A DNA stretch of 44,374 nt from Geobacteraceae bacterium (GTDB lineage: Bacteria > Desulfobacterota > Desulfuromonadia > Geobacterales > Geobacteraceae): assembly GCA_028683595.1 (NCBI GenBank), contig JAQUHM010000002.1, positions 1 through 44,374 on the forward strand, read 5' to 3'. Shown here in pieces: positions 18,084 through 27,581 of this stretch. A model generated the notes under the pieces. It made no database searches. It worked only from the letters and a program-made list of their open reading frames with translations, and was not told the DNA's origin. Each line of letters begins with the position of its first letter. Positions within the stretch are counted from its first letter, which is position 1. Made by a program: the position numbers and the translations under genes.

Positions 18084-18120
18084 AGTAAGGAGTGCGCCAT
18101 CTTCAGGCGCACTCCTTACT
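18084..18120. terminator. Bidirectional hairpin between anti-sigma gene and greA
   Basis: AGTAAGGAGTGCGCC at 18084-18098 is the exact complement of 18106-18120 (15 base pairs, 7-base loop). It separates the convergent anti-sigma and greA genes, so it is probably a shared terminator. Neither side has a strong T run, so the mechanism is less certain than the structure. Confidence 0.65.
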
Positions 18121-18127
18121 GAACACT

Positions 18128-18604
18128 TCAGAGATACTTAATGTCGAGGATTTCGTATTCCTTCAGTCCGGAGGGTACCTTTACCCGCACAGTGTCATCC
18201 AGTCGGTGACCGATCAATGCCTTTCCCACCGGGGATGAGCATGACATCTTGCCCAGCTTGATGTCCGCTTCATCCTCTCCCACAATCCGGTAAGTAACTT
18301 CCTCATCCGTCATTGTATCGTACAGGGTTACCGTGGCGCCAAAAACCACCTTGTCCGGCTTAAGGTTGGAAAGATCAACAACGTAGGCGCGCGACAGCTT
18401 ATCCTTGAGTTCCTGGATTCGGCCTTCGATAAATCCCTGCCGGTGCTTGGCTGCATCATACTCCGCATTTTCCGAAAGATCTCCGTGGGCTCGCGCTTCG
18501 GCAATATCCTGAATGACTTTCGGGCGTTCTTCCCTGATGAGGCGTTTTAATTCCTCCTGCAGGGTTTCGAAGCTCTCCCTGGTCATAGGCACTGAATGGG
18601 ACAT
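18128..18604 (-). CDS. greA: Transcription elongation factor GreA
   Basis: GreA rescues backtracked RNA polymerase by stimulating transcript cleavage. The 158-residue product has the family start SVPMTRESFETLQEELKRL, the coiled-coil finger tip with acidic residues in ARAHGDLSENAEYDAAK, and the C-terminal FKBP-like domain with SPVGKALIGHRLDD. The start is ATG at 18602-18604 (minus strand); AGGAGG lies about 11 bases upstream. It lies 224 bases downstream of carB on the same strand. A hairpin after carB (18767-18789) and the gap suggest that it is at least partly independent of the pyrimidine operon. Confidence 0.97.
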   Translation of the reverse strand: MSHSVPMTRESFETLQEELKRLIREERPKVIQDIAEARAHGDLSENAEYDAAKHRQGFIEGRIQELKDKLSRAYVVDLSNLKPDKVVFGATVTLYDTMTDEEVTYRIVGEDEADIKLGKMSCSSPVGKALIGHRLDDTVRVKVPSGLKEYEILDIKYL

Positions 18605-18766
18605 TGTGGTGCAATCCTCCTGTTACGGTGTTAAGGCGGTACAGTATGATGGCTGTCTGCCTGGTGCGTGGCATCTGTTTTTCTTTTTTTGCATCTTTTC
18701 CGCGGTGTACTCCCTGCACTGTGCAGCAGGTCTTTCTACATCGGTTTTGTAGCGTGTAAAATGTGA

Positions 18767-18789
18767 GGGGCAGCCGAACAGGCCGCCCC
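18767..18789 (-). terminator. Probable terminator after carB
   Basis: GGGGC/GCCCC and GCC/GGC pair around a short loop (plus-strand 18767-18789) 40 bases downstream of the carB stop codon. On the minus strand it is followed by CTCACATTTTA, a weak T run. It probably ends or attenuates the pyrimidine operon before greA. Confidence 0.45.
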
Positions 18790-18828
18790 AAATATATGTG
18801 CGTCAGATGTTTTTCAAAAGTCTACAGG

Positions 18829-21800
18829 TTAGAGATACTCCTGCAGTGGTTTCGCTTCCAGGTCCTCGCGAAGCATGGCGAGTATCCCGTCAACAGCTGC
18901 CTTGGCTCCGGAGGTTGTTGTGAAATAGGCTATGTTGTTTACCAAGGTATTCCTGCGGATGGAAAAAGAGTCGGCAACTGCCTGCGCACCCTGCGTGGTA
19001 TTGATGACCATGCAGATCTCGTTGTTTTTTATGGCGTCAACGATATGGGGGCGACCTTCAACTACCTTGTTTACCACTCTGACCGGGATACCTTTTTCCT
19101 GCAAGTATGAAGCGGTTCCACGAGTGGCAACCAGCTCGAAGCCATTATCATACAGCTTTTTCGCAGGGCTGACAATATGTTTCTTGTCGCTGTCACGCAC
19201 GCTGAGGAACACCGAACCCGAGAGGGGAAGCCTGACTCCTGCACCCAGTTGAGCCTTGGCAAAGGCTCGGGCAAAATCGACGTCGATTCCCATAACCTCT
19301 CCGGTTGATTTCATCTCCGGCCCGAGGATGGTGTCCACGCCGGGAAACTTGACGAACGGAAATACCGATTCCTTGACCGCGATGTGTTTCGGTTCGATCT
19401 CTGTCTCGATCCCCAGCTCTTTCAGAGTCTTGCCTGCCATGATGCGAGCCGCCAGTTTAGCCAGGGGGCGACCGGTGGCCTTAGAGACAAAAGGTACGGT
19501 ACGCGATGCCCGCGGATTTACCTCCAGAATGTAGATCTCACCGTCCCGGACCGCAAACTGCACGTTCATCAGACCCTTGACCTCGAGTTCCAGGGCCATA
19601 AGTTTGGTTTGCCGCTTTATTTCGTCGCTCGTTTCGCGCGAAATAGAATAGGGGGGCAGGGAACAAGCCGAATCTCCGGAATGGATGCCGGCTTCTTCGA
19701 TATGTTCCATGATCCCGCCGATGATCACCTCCTGGCCGTCACAGAGGGCATCCACATCGATCTCGATTGCTTCATCGAGAAACTTGTCGATCAGGATCGG
19801 GTGCTCCGGGGAGGCCTGAACAGCGGTGGTCATGTAGCGGCGCAGTCCGTCCACATCATAGACGATCTCCATGGCGCGACCGCCGAGAACATAGGAGGGT
19901 CGGACAACGACCGGATAGCCGATTCGATCTGCGATCTTTTCCGATTCTTCGAAGGAGCGAGCCGTTCCGTTTTCCGGTTGACGCAGGTGGAGTTTGTGGA
20001 GCATGACCTGAAAGCGTTCCCGGTCTTCCGCCCTGTCAATGGCGTCGGGGGACGTTCCGATGATGGGTACTCCCGCTTTTTCCAGGGCGACCGCCAGTTT
20101 GAGGGGAGTCTGGCCGCCAAACTGAACAATGACACCGTACGGCTTCTCTTTGTCCACGATGTTGAGGACATCTTCGTAGGTGAGCGGCTCGAAATAGAGG
20201 CGGTCCGAGGTGTCGTAGTCGGTTGAGACCGTTTCCGGGTTGCAGTTGACCATGATTGTTTCGTAACCGTCTTCGGCCAGGGCGAATACACCGTGTACGC
20301 AGCAGTAATCGAACTCGATGCCTTGACCGATGCGGTTCGGGCCTCCGCCGAGAATCATGATTTTTTTCCGGTCAGTGGGATCGGCCTCGCACTCTTCTTC
20401 GTAAGTGGAGTAAAGGTAGGGGGTGTAGGCAACGAACTCGGCTGCACAGGTGTCGACCCGCTTGAAGACCGGTACGATATTCAGGGCCAGCCGTGTGGCG
20501 CGGATATTTTTCTCGGTTGTCTTCCAAAGCTGGGCAATAAAATGGTCGGAAAACCCATACTCCTTGGCGTCTTTCAGAACATCCCGAAGTTCCGGCAGGT
20601 TCTTTTCGTAGCTGTGGCGGGCCGCTTTCAGCTCCTCTTCCATTTCGACGATCTGCCGGATGTTGGTAAGGAACCAGGGATCGATGCCGGTAAGTGTGTA
20701 AAGTTCCGCCACTTTCATGCCGCTACGGAAGGCATCGCCCAAGTACCAGACACGCTCCCAGTTGGGAGTGCGCAGTTTTTCCATCAGAGTGGCCTGCTCG
20801 TTGGGGGTCAGGGCACGACGGGTTTCTTCGGTCAGATCGAAGAGACGGGATTCCAGTCCGCAGGAGCCAATTTCAAGGGAGCGCAATGCCTTCTGGAAGG
20901 ATTCCTTGAAGGTGCGACCGATGGCCATGACTTCGCCGACCGACTTCATCTGGGTGGTCAGCGTTGCATCGGCGGCTGGAAACTTTTCAAAAGTGAAGCG
21001 CGGGATCTTTGTCACCACATAGTCAATGGTTGGTTCGAAGCAGGCCGGTGTTTCGCGGGTAATGTCGTTCGTAATTTCGTCCAGATAGTAGCCGACCGCA
21101 AGTTTGGCGGCGATCTTGGCAATGGGGAATCCGGTTGCTTTTGACGCCAGGGCCGAGCTGCGGGATACGCGGGGATTCATTTCGATAACTGCGAGTTTGC
21201 CGTTGCGGGGATTGATGGAGAACTGGATATTGGACCCGCCGGTATCGACACCGATTTCCCGGATGATTTTCAGGGAGGCATCTCGCAGGATCTGGTATTC
21301 CTTGTCAGTGAGGGTCTGTGCCGGGGCAACGGTGATCGAGTCACCGGTGTGCACACCCATGGGGTCGAGATTCTCGATGGAGCAGATGATGACAACGTTA
21401 TCCTTGGTGTCGCGCATTACTTCCAGCTCGTACTCTTTCCAGCCAATCACCGACTCTTCTACCAGTATCTCGTTTGTTGGCGAAGCATCAATCCCTGCCA
21501 AGGCCATTTTTTCGTACTCTTCAACATTGTAGGAGATACCGCCGCCAGTTCCTCCGAGGGTAAAGGACGGGCGAATGATCGCCGGGAAGCCGATTTCACG
21601 GATGACCTCCATTGCCTCGGCAAGGGAATGGGCCAAACCGGAGCTGGGCACTTCCAGCCCGATCTTTTTCATTGCTTCCTTGAAAAGAGTACGGTCTTCT
21701 GCTTTCTTGATGGCCGGGAGCTTGGCGCCTATCAGTTCGACCCCGTATTTTTCCAGGACGCCGTTTTCCGCCACTGCCACAGCAGTATTGAGGGCCGTCT

Positions 21801-22077
21801 GACCTCCCAGGGTGGGCAGTAGAGCATCGGGGCGCTCTTTGACAATGATTTTTTCCAGGAACTCCGGGGTGACAGGTTCCACATAAGTACGGTCGGCAAA
21901 ATCAGGGTCGGTCATGATGGTGGCCGGGTTGCTGTTGAGGAGCACCACCTCGTAGCCCTCTTCCTTGAGTGCCTTGCATGCCTGCGTCCCGGAATAATCG
22001 AATTCGCATGCTTGACCGATGATGATCGGACCGGCACCGATGATGAGGATTTTCTTGATATCAGTTCTCTTCGGCAT
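18829..22077 (-). CDS. carB: Carbamoyl-phosphate synthase large subunit
   Basis: CarB makes carbamoyl phosphate from bicarbonate, ATP and ammonia channelled from CarA, feeding both pyrimidine and arginine synthesis. The 1082-residue length is normal and the two homologous halves are intact. Each starts with a biotin-carboxylase-like domain ([21 protein letters not shown] near residue 10; [20 protein letters not shown] near 570) with an ATP-grasp core ([28 protein letters not shown]). The C-terminal allosteric MGS-like domain is present (about 940-1082). The start is ATG 22075-22077, with AAGGAG 6 bases upstream. It is the last structural gene of the pyr cluster, 174 bases after the PflX-like gene; a bulged hairpin (22112-22135) lies in that gap. 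Confidence 0.98.
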   Translation of the reverse strand: MPKRTDIKKILIIGAGPIIIGQACEFDYSGTQACKALKEEGYEVVLLNSNPATIMTDPDFADRTYVEPVTPEFLEKIIVKERPDALLPTLGGQTALNTAVAVAENGVLEKYGVELIGAKLPAIKKAEDRTLFKEAMKKIGLEVPSSGLAHSLAEAMEVIREIGFPAIIRPSFTLGGTGGGISYNVEEYEKMALAGIDASPTNEILVEESVIGWKEYELEVMRDTKDNVVIICSIENLDPMGVHTGDSITVAPAQTLTDKEYQILRDASLKIIREIGVDTGGSNIQFSINPRNGKLAVIEMNPRVSRSSALASKATGFPIAKIAAKLAVGYYLDEITNDITRETPACFEPTIDYVVTKIPRFTFEKFPAADATLTTQMKSVGEVMAIGRTFKESFQKALRSLEIGSCGLESRLFDLTEETRRALTPNEQATLMEKLRTPNWERVWYLGDAFRSGMKVAELYTLTGIDPWFLTNIRQIVEMEEELKAARHSYEKNLPELRDVLKDAKEYGFSDHFIAQLWKTTEKNIRATRLALNIVPVFKRVDTCAAEFVAYTPYLYSTYEEECEADPTDRKKIMILGGGPNRIGQGIEFDYCCVHGVFALAEDGYETIMVNCNPETVSTDYDTSDRLYFEPLTYEDVLNIVDKEKPYGVIVQFGGQTPLKLAVALEKAGVPIIGTSPDAIDRAEDRERFQVMLHKLHLRQPENGTARSFEESEKIADRIGYPVVVRPSYVLGGRAMEIVYDVDGLRRYMTTAVQASPEHPILIDKFLDEAIEIDVDALCDGQEVIIGGIMEHIEEAGIHSGDSACSLPPYSISRETSDEIKRQTKLMALELEVKGLMNVQFAVRDGEIYILEVNPRASRTVPFVSKATGRPLAKLAARIMAGKTLKELGIETEIEPKHIAVKESVFPFVKFPGVDTILGPEMKSTGEVMGIDVDFARAFAKAQLGAGVRLPLSGSVFLSVRDSDKKHIVSPAKKLYDNGFELVATRGTASYLQEKGIPVRVVNKVVEGRPHIVDAIKNNEICMVINTTQGAQAVADSFSIRRNTLVNNIAYFTTTSGAKAAVDGILAMLREDLEAKPLQEYL

Positions 22078-22111
22078 TGTTTCTCCTTAGGTAAATCTAT
22101 GGTAACTCAAG

Positions 22112-22135
22112 GGAGAATCAGAGGTTCTGTTCTCC
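22112..22135 (-). other. Hairpin in the pflX-carB gap
   Basis: GGAGAA (22112-22117) pairs with TTCTCC (22130-22135), and after one bulged base CAGA (22119-22122) pairs with TCTG (22126-22129). There is no T run in either direction, so it is not an obvious terminator. It may be an RNA processing or leader structure upstream of carB. Confidence 0.4.
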
Positions 22136-22251
22136 GGATACAGTGTCAGCGAAAATTGAAATAGGTTGCTCCGCCAAGACAGAGACTGGCCCATAGGAAG
22201 TCACGAAAGCGATTATCTTTCAACGGAGTGCCAAGGGCATGCAAACGGAAC

Positions 22252-23154
22252 TCATTCTTGTATCCAGCCATTTTCCAGGCCGTATTCATCCAGGGCCTCA
22301 ACTGTTTCCGCATATTCCCTGTCGGTAATTTTCCTCTGGAGGCCAGGGGTTTTCGCAGCCTCGTAGGCGGGGAAAAATTGGTTCATCAAGGAGATGTGGG
22401 TCTCCGTTCCCAGGTTTTCGGCGATCCAGCGTAGCGTCTCACGGCTGCCGGCTGCCCGGTCCGGCAGGACCAGGTGCCGGATGATCAGACCACGGCGGGC
22501 GATGCCATCGTCATCGAGGCTTAAATGGCCTGCCTGGCGGAACATTTCCCGGATGGCGGCACGGTTGATGTCTCGGTAGCCGGGGGCGGAAGAATAACGG
22601 ACCGCCGGCTCCTCGTCCGAATACTTCATGTCAGGCAGATAAATATCCACAATTCCGTCGAGGAGCGCCAGTATATCCTCTTTCTCGTAGCCGTTGGAAT
22701 TCCAGAGAAGCGGTAGACTGAAGCCCCTCGGTATGGCGAGCAAGAGGGCTGCCAGAATCTGTGGCAGGTAGTGACCGGGAGTAACGAGATTGATGTTGTG
22801 CGCTCCGAGCTTCTGGAGCTTCAGCATTCTCTCCGCCAGGCCGCTTGTGGTCAGTTCCTCCCCGTTGCCCATCTGGCTGATGGGGAAGTTCTGGCAGAAA
22901 CGGCAGCGTAGCGTGCACCAGGAGAAAAAAATCGTCCCGGATCCGCGGTCTCCCGAGATGGGCGGCTCCTCTCCCCGATGAATGGTGGCAGAGGCGATCT
23001 TCGGCCTCAGCCCTGCCCGGCAGAAGCCGGTCGCACCGCTGATGCGATCCACCCGGCAGTCATGGGGGCAGAGGTCGCAACTGCGGAGCCGTGCATACGC
23101 CTCTCGAACTCGCTCGCGGAGCTTACCTGATTGAAAAAGATCAATGTAACGCAT
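22252..23154 (-). CDS. PflX-like radical SAM protein
   Basis: A 300-residue radical SAM protein related to pyruvate-formate-lyase activases, of the PflX group. The SAM/4Fe-4S motif is FSWCTLRCRFCQN with Cys80, Cys84 and Cys87. An N-terminal cysteine group (Cys26, Cys29, Cys33, Cys45 in LRSCDLCPHDCRVD...FCRAG) could hold an additional cluster or zinc. Other family segments are NLVTPGHYLPQILAAL, LLWNSNGYEK and DIYLPDMKYSD. No function is established for this family that I can state. The start is ATG 23152-23154, giving a typical MRYIDLF beginning; no clear ribosome site is visible, and an in-frame start at 23211 would add 19 residues overlapping a repeat hairpin. It sits between carA and carB, an odd place for such an enzyme. 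Confidence 0.9.
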   Translation of the reverse strand: MRYIDLFQSGKLRERVREAYARLRSCDLCPHDCRVDRISGATGFCRAGLRPKIASATIHRGEEPPISGDRGSGTIFFSWCTLRCRFCQNFPISQMGNGEELTTSGLAERMLKLQKLGAHNINLVTPGHYLPQILAALLLAIPRGFSLPLLWNSNGYEKEDILALLDGIVDIYLPDMKYSDEEPAVRYSSAPGYRDINRAAIREMFRQAGHLSLDDDGIARRGLIIRHLVLPDRAAGSRETLRWIAENLGTETHISLMNQFFPAYEAAKTPGLQRKITDREYAETVEALDEYGLENGWIQE

Positions 23155-23171
23155 GGGATATCGATTCTTGT

Positions 23172-23194
23172 AGGGGCAAACCTTGTGTTTGCCC
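23172..23194. repeat. Short palindromic repeat between carA and pflX
   Basis: GGGCAAAC at 23174-23181 pairs with GTTTGCCC at 23187-23194, preceded by TAG. This looks like the short REP-type hairpins found scattered between genes in many Proteobacteria and relatives. It lies in the 104-base gap upstream of the PflX-like gene. Confidence 0.55.
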
Positions 23195-23258
23195 GGTGCC
23201 GGGGCGATCACACTCCTGTGCGCTGTAGCGCTTCGGCGCGCAAGAGCAAGGAACTCTC

Positions 23259-24386
23259 CTACACGTTCTTGTGTTTCTCCATCAAATCCACGAACCGCCC
23301 GAACAGGTACTGGGAGTCATGGGGGCCCGGAGATGCCTCGGGATGGTGCTGCACGGAGAAGATCGGCAGCTCCTTGTGGCGCATCCCTTCGACGGTCATA
23401 TCATTGAGATTCTCGTGGGCCAGTTCGCATGACTGGGAAAGTGAAGCGATGTCCACGGAAAACCCGTGGTTCTGGGCGGTGATTTCAACGATGCGGGTTG
23501 CCAGGTCCATAACCGGAAGGTTCGAGCCGTGGTTGCCGAATTTCAGCTTGACGGTTCGGCCGCCGAGGGCAAGGCCCAGGAGCTGGTGGCCGAGGCAGAT
23601 GCCGAAGATAGGGATTTTGCCGACCAGGCGCTTGATATTTTCGATAACCTCAGTCATTGGCTCTGGATCACCGGGGCCGTTGGAGAGGAATATCCCGTCA
23701 GGGTTCATGGCAAGTGCATCCTCGGCCGGGAAAGTGGCCGGAACAACCGTAACATCGCATCCGGCAGAGGTAAGGCAGCGAAGGATATTGAACTTTATGC
23801 CGAAGTCGTAGGCAACAACTTTGTACTGACGCTCCTTGCCGGTGAAGTCGGCATAGCCCGTACCCAGATTCCAGAGACCCTCCGACCATTGGTAGGGTTT
23901 GTCACTGCTGACCCCTGTTGCCAGGTCGAGACCTGACATGCTGGGAACCGCCCGGGCTTTCCTGACAAGGCTGGCATGGTCGCTGTCGATGGTGGAGATG
24001 ATGCCGTTTTGTGCTCCATGGTCGCGAAGATGGCGGGTGAGCGCACGGGTGTCGATTCCCTGGATGCCCACTACGCCATTCTCCTGCAGGTAGGCGCCGA
24101 GGCTCATGGTGGCCCTCCAGTTGGAATACTCTTCGATGTATTCCTTGACGATGAACCCTGAAAGATAGAGCTTGTTGCTTTCGATGTCTTCCGGGTTGAT
24201 GCCGGTATTGCCGATCTGGGGGTAGGTCAAGGTGACCATCTGCCCCTTGTAGGAAGGGTCGGTCAGTACTTCCTGGTATCCTGACATAGCGGTATTAAAA
24301 ACCACCTCGCCGGTTGCTTCTCCGGTGGCTCCAAATGATTTTCCTTCAAAAACACGGCCGTCGGCGAGCGCGAGAACTGCTTTCAT
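23259..24386 (-). CDS. carA: Carbamoyl-phosphate synthase small subunit
   Basis: CarA is the glutaminase subunit: it hydrolyses glutamine and passes ammonia to CarB. The 375-residue product has the N-terminal CarA domain (GRVFEGKSFGATGEATGEVV, TYPQIGNTGIN) and a class I glutamine amidotransferase with the nucleophile in GICLGHQLLGLALGG and the His-Glu pair in VQHHPEASPGP. FLSNGPGDPEP forms the oxyanion region. The start is ATG 24384-24386, with GGGAG upstream. It lies 60 bases after pyrC in the operon. The large subunit is separated from it by the PflX-like gene instead of following directly. Confidence 0.98.
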   Translation of the reverse strand: MKAVLALADGRVFEGKSFGATGEATGEVVFNTAMSGYQEVLTDPSYKGQMVTLTYPQIGNTGINPEDIESNKLYLSGFIVKEYIEEYSNWRATMSLGAYLQENGVVGIQGIDTRALTRHLRDHGAQNGIISTIDSDHASLVRKARAVPSMSGLDLATGVSSDKPYQWSEGLWNLGTGYADFTGKERQYKVVAYDFGIKFNILRCLTSAGCDVTVVPATFPAEDALAMNPDGIFLSNGPGDPEPMTEVIENIKRLVGKIPIFGICLGHQLLGLALGGRTVKLKFGNHGSNLPVMDLATRIVEITAQNHGFSVDIASLSQSCELAHENLNDMTVEGMRHKELPIFSVQHHPEASPGPHDSQYLFGRFVDLMEKHKNV

Positions 24387-24446
24387 GTATATCTCCCTAC
24401 TGTTTGGTATGTCACGGTTTGGGGCGCAAGCGGCGTCCCGATGAAT

Positions 24447-25724
24447 TTACTGGTTGTTATGAACAATTTCTCCGCCAACAATCGTAACCACAGCCTGTCC
24501 CTTCATGGTGGTGCCGAGAAAGGGTGAATTCTTCGACTTGCTGGCGAGGCTGTCTGCTGTCACGGTCCATTCCCGGTCCGGGTCGATGATCGTGATATCC
24601 GCAACAGCACCCGGTTCGAGGGTTCCCCGACTGATTCCCAATATCCGGGCCGGATTGCGGGAAAGCTTGTCAACAAGCGCATTGAGATCAAGGACCTTCT
24701 CCTGCACGAGCGTAAGGGAAAGAGGAAGCGCGGTTTCGAGTCCGATGATGCCGTTGGAGGCCAGGGCGAATTCCACATCCTTTTCGTCACTATGGTGAGG
24801 GGCATGATCGGTGGCGATTGCGTCGATGGTTCCGTCCGCAAGTCCCGCCTTGATGGCAGCCACATCTTCTTCGGTTCTGAGCGGCGGGTTCATCTTGGCG
24901 TTGGTATTATAGCCCCTGACCGCGTCTTCGGTAAGGGTAAAGTAATGGGGAGCCGTTTCGCAGGTTACCGAGACGCCGCGCGCTTTTGCGTCGCGAATGA
25001 TCTGGACTGCGCCTTTTGTCGATACATGGGCAATGTGGATCGGCGAGTTGCTGAATTCGGCGAGATAGACATCCCGTGCGGTCGCCGCGTCCTCGGCTAC
25101 CCAGGGGATTCCCTTGAGGCCAAGTTCGGTGGCGGTGAAGCCATCGTTCATCAGGCCGTCCCCGGAAAGTTCCAGGTCCTCTGCGTGAGAGATAAGGGTA
25201 ATCTCCATGCCCTTGGCGTATTCCAGTGCCCTGCGCATGAGTTCAGGATTGGCGAGGGGACGTCCATCGTCGGAAACTGCAACGCAACCGGCCTCTTTCA
25301 GGTCGCCCATCTCTGCCAGTTTTTCGCCCTTGCTGCCCTGGGTGATGGAGCCGACGGGAAAGACGTTGACGAAGCCCTCGGCTTTTGCCTTGGCAATGAT
25401 GTAAGTGGTAACGGCCTTGTTGTCGTTTGCCGGATTGGTATTGGGCATGCAGGCAACGGAAGTGAAGCCGCCGGCAGCTGCTGCCCTGGTTCCGGTCACG
25501 ATGTCTTCTTTGTATTCCAGTCCCGGGTCGCGAAGGTGGACATGCATGTCGATCAACCCGGGAGTGACAACCAGTCCATTGGCCTCGATGACCTGGCAGG
25601 ATTTGCCGGCAGCGAGCTTCTTGCCGAGTTCCTTTATTGTACCGTCCTCGATCCTGATGTCGAGTTTCTCGTCAATCTGCTGGGCCGGGTCAACTACACG
25701 ACCACCCTTTATCAAAAGATCCAT
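24447..25724 (-). CDS. pyrC: Dihydroorotase
   Basis: The enzyme closes carbamoyl aspartate to dihydroorotate, the third pyrimidine step. The 425-residue length and motifs are those of the class I (amidohydrolase, PyrC/AllB-like) type: metal-binding [10 protein letters not shown] (about 59-68), [22 protein letters not shown], and the catalytic aspartate in [13 protein letters not shown]. All metal ligands are visible, so this is probably an active enzyme and not the inactive PyrC-like partner that some operons carry. The start is ATG 25722-25724, with GAGGTG upstream. An inverted repeat lies in the 117-base gap from pyrB. Confidence 0.97.
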   Translation of the reverse strand: MDLLIKGGRVVDPAQQIDEKLDIRIEDGTIKELGKKLAAGKSCQVIEANGLVVTPGLIDMHVHLRDPGLEYKEDIVTGTRAAAAGGFTSVACMPNTNPANDNKAVTTYIIAKAKAEGFVNVFPVGSITQGSKGEKLAEMGDLKEAGCVAVSDDGRPLANPELMRRALEYAKGMEITLISHAEDLELSGDGLMNDGFTATELGLKGIPWVAEDAATARDVYLAEFSNSPIHIAHVSTKGAVQIIRDAKARGVSVTCETAPHYFTLTEDAVRGYNTNAKMNPPLRTEEDVAAIKAGLADGTIDAIATDHAPHHSDEKDVEFALASNGIIGLETALPLSLTLVQEKVLDLNALVDKLSRNPARILGISRGTLEPGAVADITIIDPDREWTVTADSLASKSKNSPFLGTTMKGQAVVTIVGGEIVHNNQ

Positions 25725-25757
25725 TTGGCACCTCGTGTGAAAATGTTCAAAGTTATA

Positions 25758-25828
25758 GGTTCAAAGTTCAAGGCTCAAATTGGTAGGCAATGACAATTTT
25801 TCTGAGGGTCTAACCTTGAACATTGAAC
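25758..25828. repeat. Inverted repeat in the pyrB-pyrC gap
   Basis: GGTTCAAAGTTCAAGG at 25758-25773 is complementary, with one mismatch over 15 bases, to CCTTGAACATTGAAC at 25814-25828. The GTTCAA unit is repeated several times around both arms. It may be a dispersed intergenic repeat or a hairpin between cotranscribed genes; no T run marks it as a terminator. Confidence 0.55.
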
Positions 25829-25841
25829 ATCGAACCGGGTT

Positions 25842-26774
25842 TTATTCCGTCGGCCCGCCGCCACTCACATGGTAGAGCATGGACATGCGGACCGCCACAC
25901 CGTTCTCCACCTGTTCGAGGATGACAGAGCTGTCCCCGTCTGCAACATCGGAGGAGATCTCCACCCCCCGGTTCATGGGACCGGGGTGCATGACCAGAAC
26001 ACCCGGTTTTGCCATCTTAACCAGATCCTCGGAAAGCCCGAAGTAGCGGGAGTATTCACGCATGGTGGGAAGCAGTGCCTTTCCCTGTCTTTCCAGCTGA
26101 ATGCGGAGCATCATGATAACATCGGCGCCTTCCACCGCGTCTTTCATCTTGCTGCAGACGGTGACGTTACCGAGGCGTTCCACGCCGGGGGGGATAAGGG
26201 TCGGAGGGCCTGCCAGGAATACCTCGGCCCCCATCTTGCTCAGTCCGTAGATGTTGGAGCGGGCGACCCGGCTGTGGGTGATGTCTCCGACGATGGCAAC
26301 CTTCAGCCCCTTCAGGGTGCCAAGTTTTTCACGTATGGTCATCATGTCGAGAAGCCCTTGCGAGGGATGCTCGTGGGAGCCGTCACCGGCATTGATGACC
26401 GAATAGGAAACTCGTTTTGCCAGGTAGTGGTGGGCTCCTGAGATTGCATGGCGCATGACGATGATGTCCGGCTTCATGGCTTCGATATTTCTGGCCGTAT
26501 CCGAGAGGGTTTCCCCTTTCTGAACAGCACTGGTGGATGCCGAGATGTTGAGGGTGTCTGCCGAGAGTCGTTTGGCGGCGATCTCGAACGAAGTGCGGGT
26601 GCGGGTGGAAGGCTCGAAGAACAGATTCACGACCGTTTTTCCGCGCAGAGTCGGAACCTTCTTGATCTCCCGCTTGCTGATCTCTTTCATGTTGTCGGCG
26701 GTGTTGAGAAGCAGTTCGATCTCTTCCGCCGTCAGATCCTGCAGTCCCAGGATGTCTCTATGTTTGAATGCCAT
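25842..26774 (-). CDS. pyrB: Aspartate carbamoyltransferase catalytic subunit
   Basis: The enzyme makes carbamoyl aspartate, the committed pyrimidine step. The 310-residue product has the carbamoyl-phosphate site [23 protein letters not shown] and the aspartate-side [25 protein letters not shown] and [12 protein letters not shown]. Length is that of stand-alone catalytic subunits, and no regulatory chain gene (pyrI) is nearby. In its place pyrR is immediately upstream. The start is ATG 26772-26774, with GGAGGGG upstream. The gap from pyrR is 28 bases, so the two are cotranscribed. Confidence 0.98.
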   Translation of the reverse strand: MAFKHRDILGLQDLTAEEIELLLNTADNMKEISKREIKKVPTLRGKTVVNLFFEPSTRTRTSFEIAAKRLSADTLNISASTSAVQKGETLSDTARNIEAMKPDIIVMRHAISGAHHYLAKRVSYSVINAGDGSHEHPSQGLLDMMTIREKLGTLKGLKVAIVGDITHSRVARSNIYGLSKMGAEVFLAGPPTLIPPGVERLGNVTVCSKMKDAVEGADVIMMLRIQLERQGKALLPTMREYSRYFGLSEDLVKMAKPGVLVMHPGPMNRGVEISSDVADGDSSVILEQVENGVAVRMSMLYHVSGGGPTE

Positions 26775-26802
26775 GGGTGCCCCTCCAGATAATAATGAAA
26801 AA

Positions 26803-27378
<576 letters not shown>

Positions 27379-27408
27379 CTAGCCGCTGGCCGGGGGGGCT
27401 TGTGGCGC

Positions 27409-27446
27409 AAAAAAAGCCTTTCCGCAAAATAGGCGGAAAGGCTTTT
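27409..27446 (-). terminator. Leader terminator (attenuator) of the pyr operon
   Basis: AAAAGCCTTTCCGC (27412-27425) and GCGGAAAGGCTTTT (27433-27446) form a perfect 14-base-pair stem. On the minus strand, a run of seven U (complement of 27409-27415) follows. It lies between the PyrR-binding loop and pyrR, where it would cut transcription before the operon. It also lies downstream of nothing on the plus strand that needs it. Confidence 0.88.
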
Positions 27447-27487
27447 GGCTAGTCAATGGACTCGGATTGCTGCATGCCCCCACCTTT

Positions 27488-27507
27488 GTTAACCTCACAG
27501 GGTTAGA
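27488..27507 (-). promoter_or_regulatory. PyrR-binding loop in the pyr leader
   Basis: Read on the minus strand, 27504-27491 is AACCCTGTGAGGTT, which agrees with the PyrR-binding consensus ARUCCNGNGAGGYU at 13 of 14 positions. It folds into the expected hairpin (CTAACC with GGTTA around CTGTGA). It is followed about 45 bases later by the leader terminator, and AAAGG/CCTTT pairing could make an antiterminator. The arrangement is that of PyrR-controlled attenuators known from Bacillus and others. Confidence 0.75.
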
Positions 27508-27535
27508 TTAAAAGGCCGGTCAGTAAATTTGACTT

Positions 27536-27564
27536 ACACTAGCACCATCTCCCGGGTCCGTCAA
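27536..27564 (-). promoter_or_regulatory. Probable sigma-70 promoter of the pyr operon
   Basis: On the minus strand TTGACG (27564-27559) and TAGTGT (27541-27536) are 17 bases apart. Transcription would start near 27529, about 25 bases before the PyrR-binding loop, giving a leader of about 185 bases. The -35 matches 5 of 6; the -10 is weak. Confidence 0.5.
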
Positions 27565-27581
27565 GGAAGAAAATGGTGCCG

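Noticed and set aside
19384-20226. A 280-codon plus-strand frame opposite carB (also 20293-21144)
   Set aside because: carB is intact through both stretches; the reverse frames lack motifs and initiation signals.
24792-25793. A 333-codon plus-strand frame opposite pyrC
   Set aside because: Shadow of the clear dihydroorotase gene; no domain signatures.
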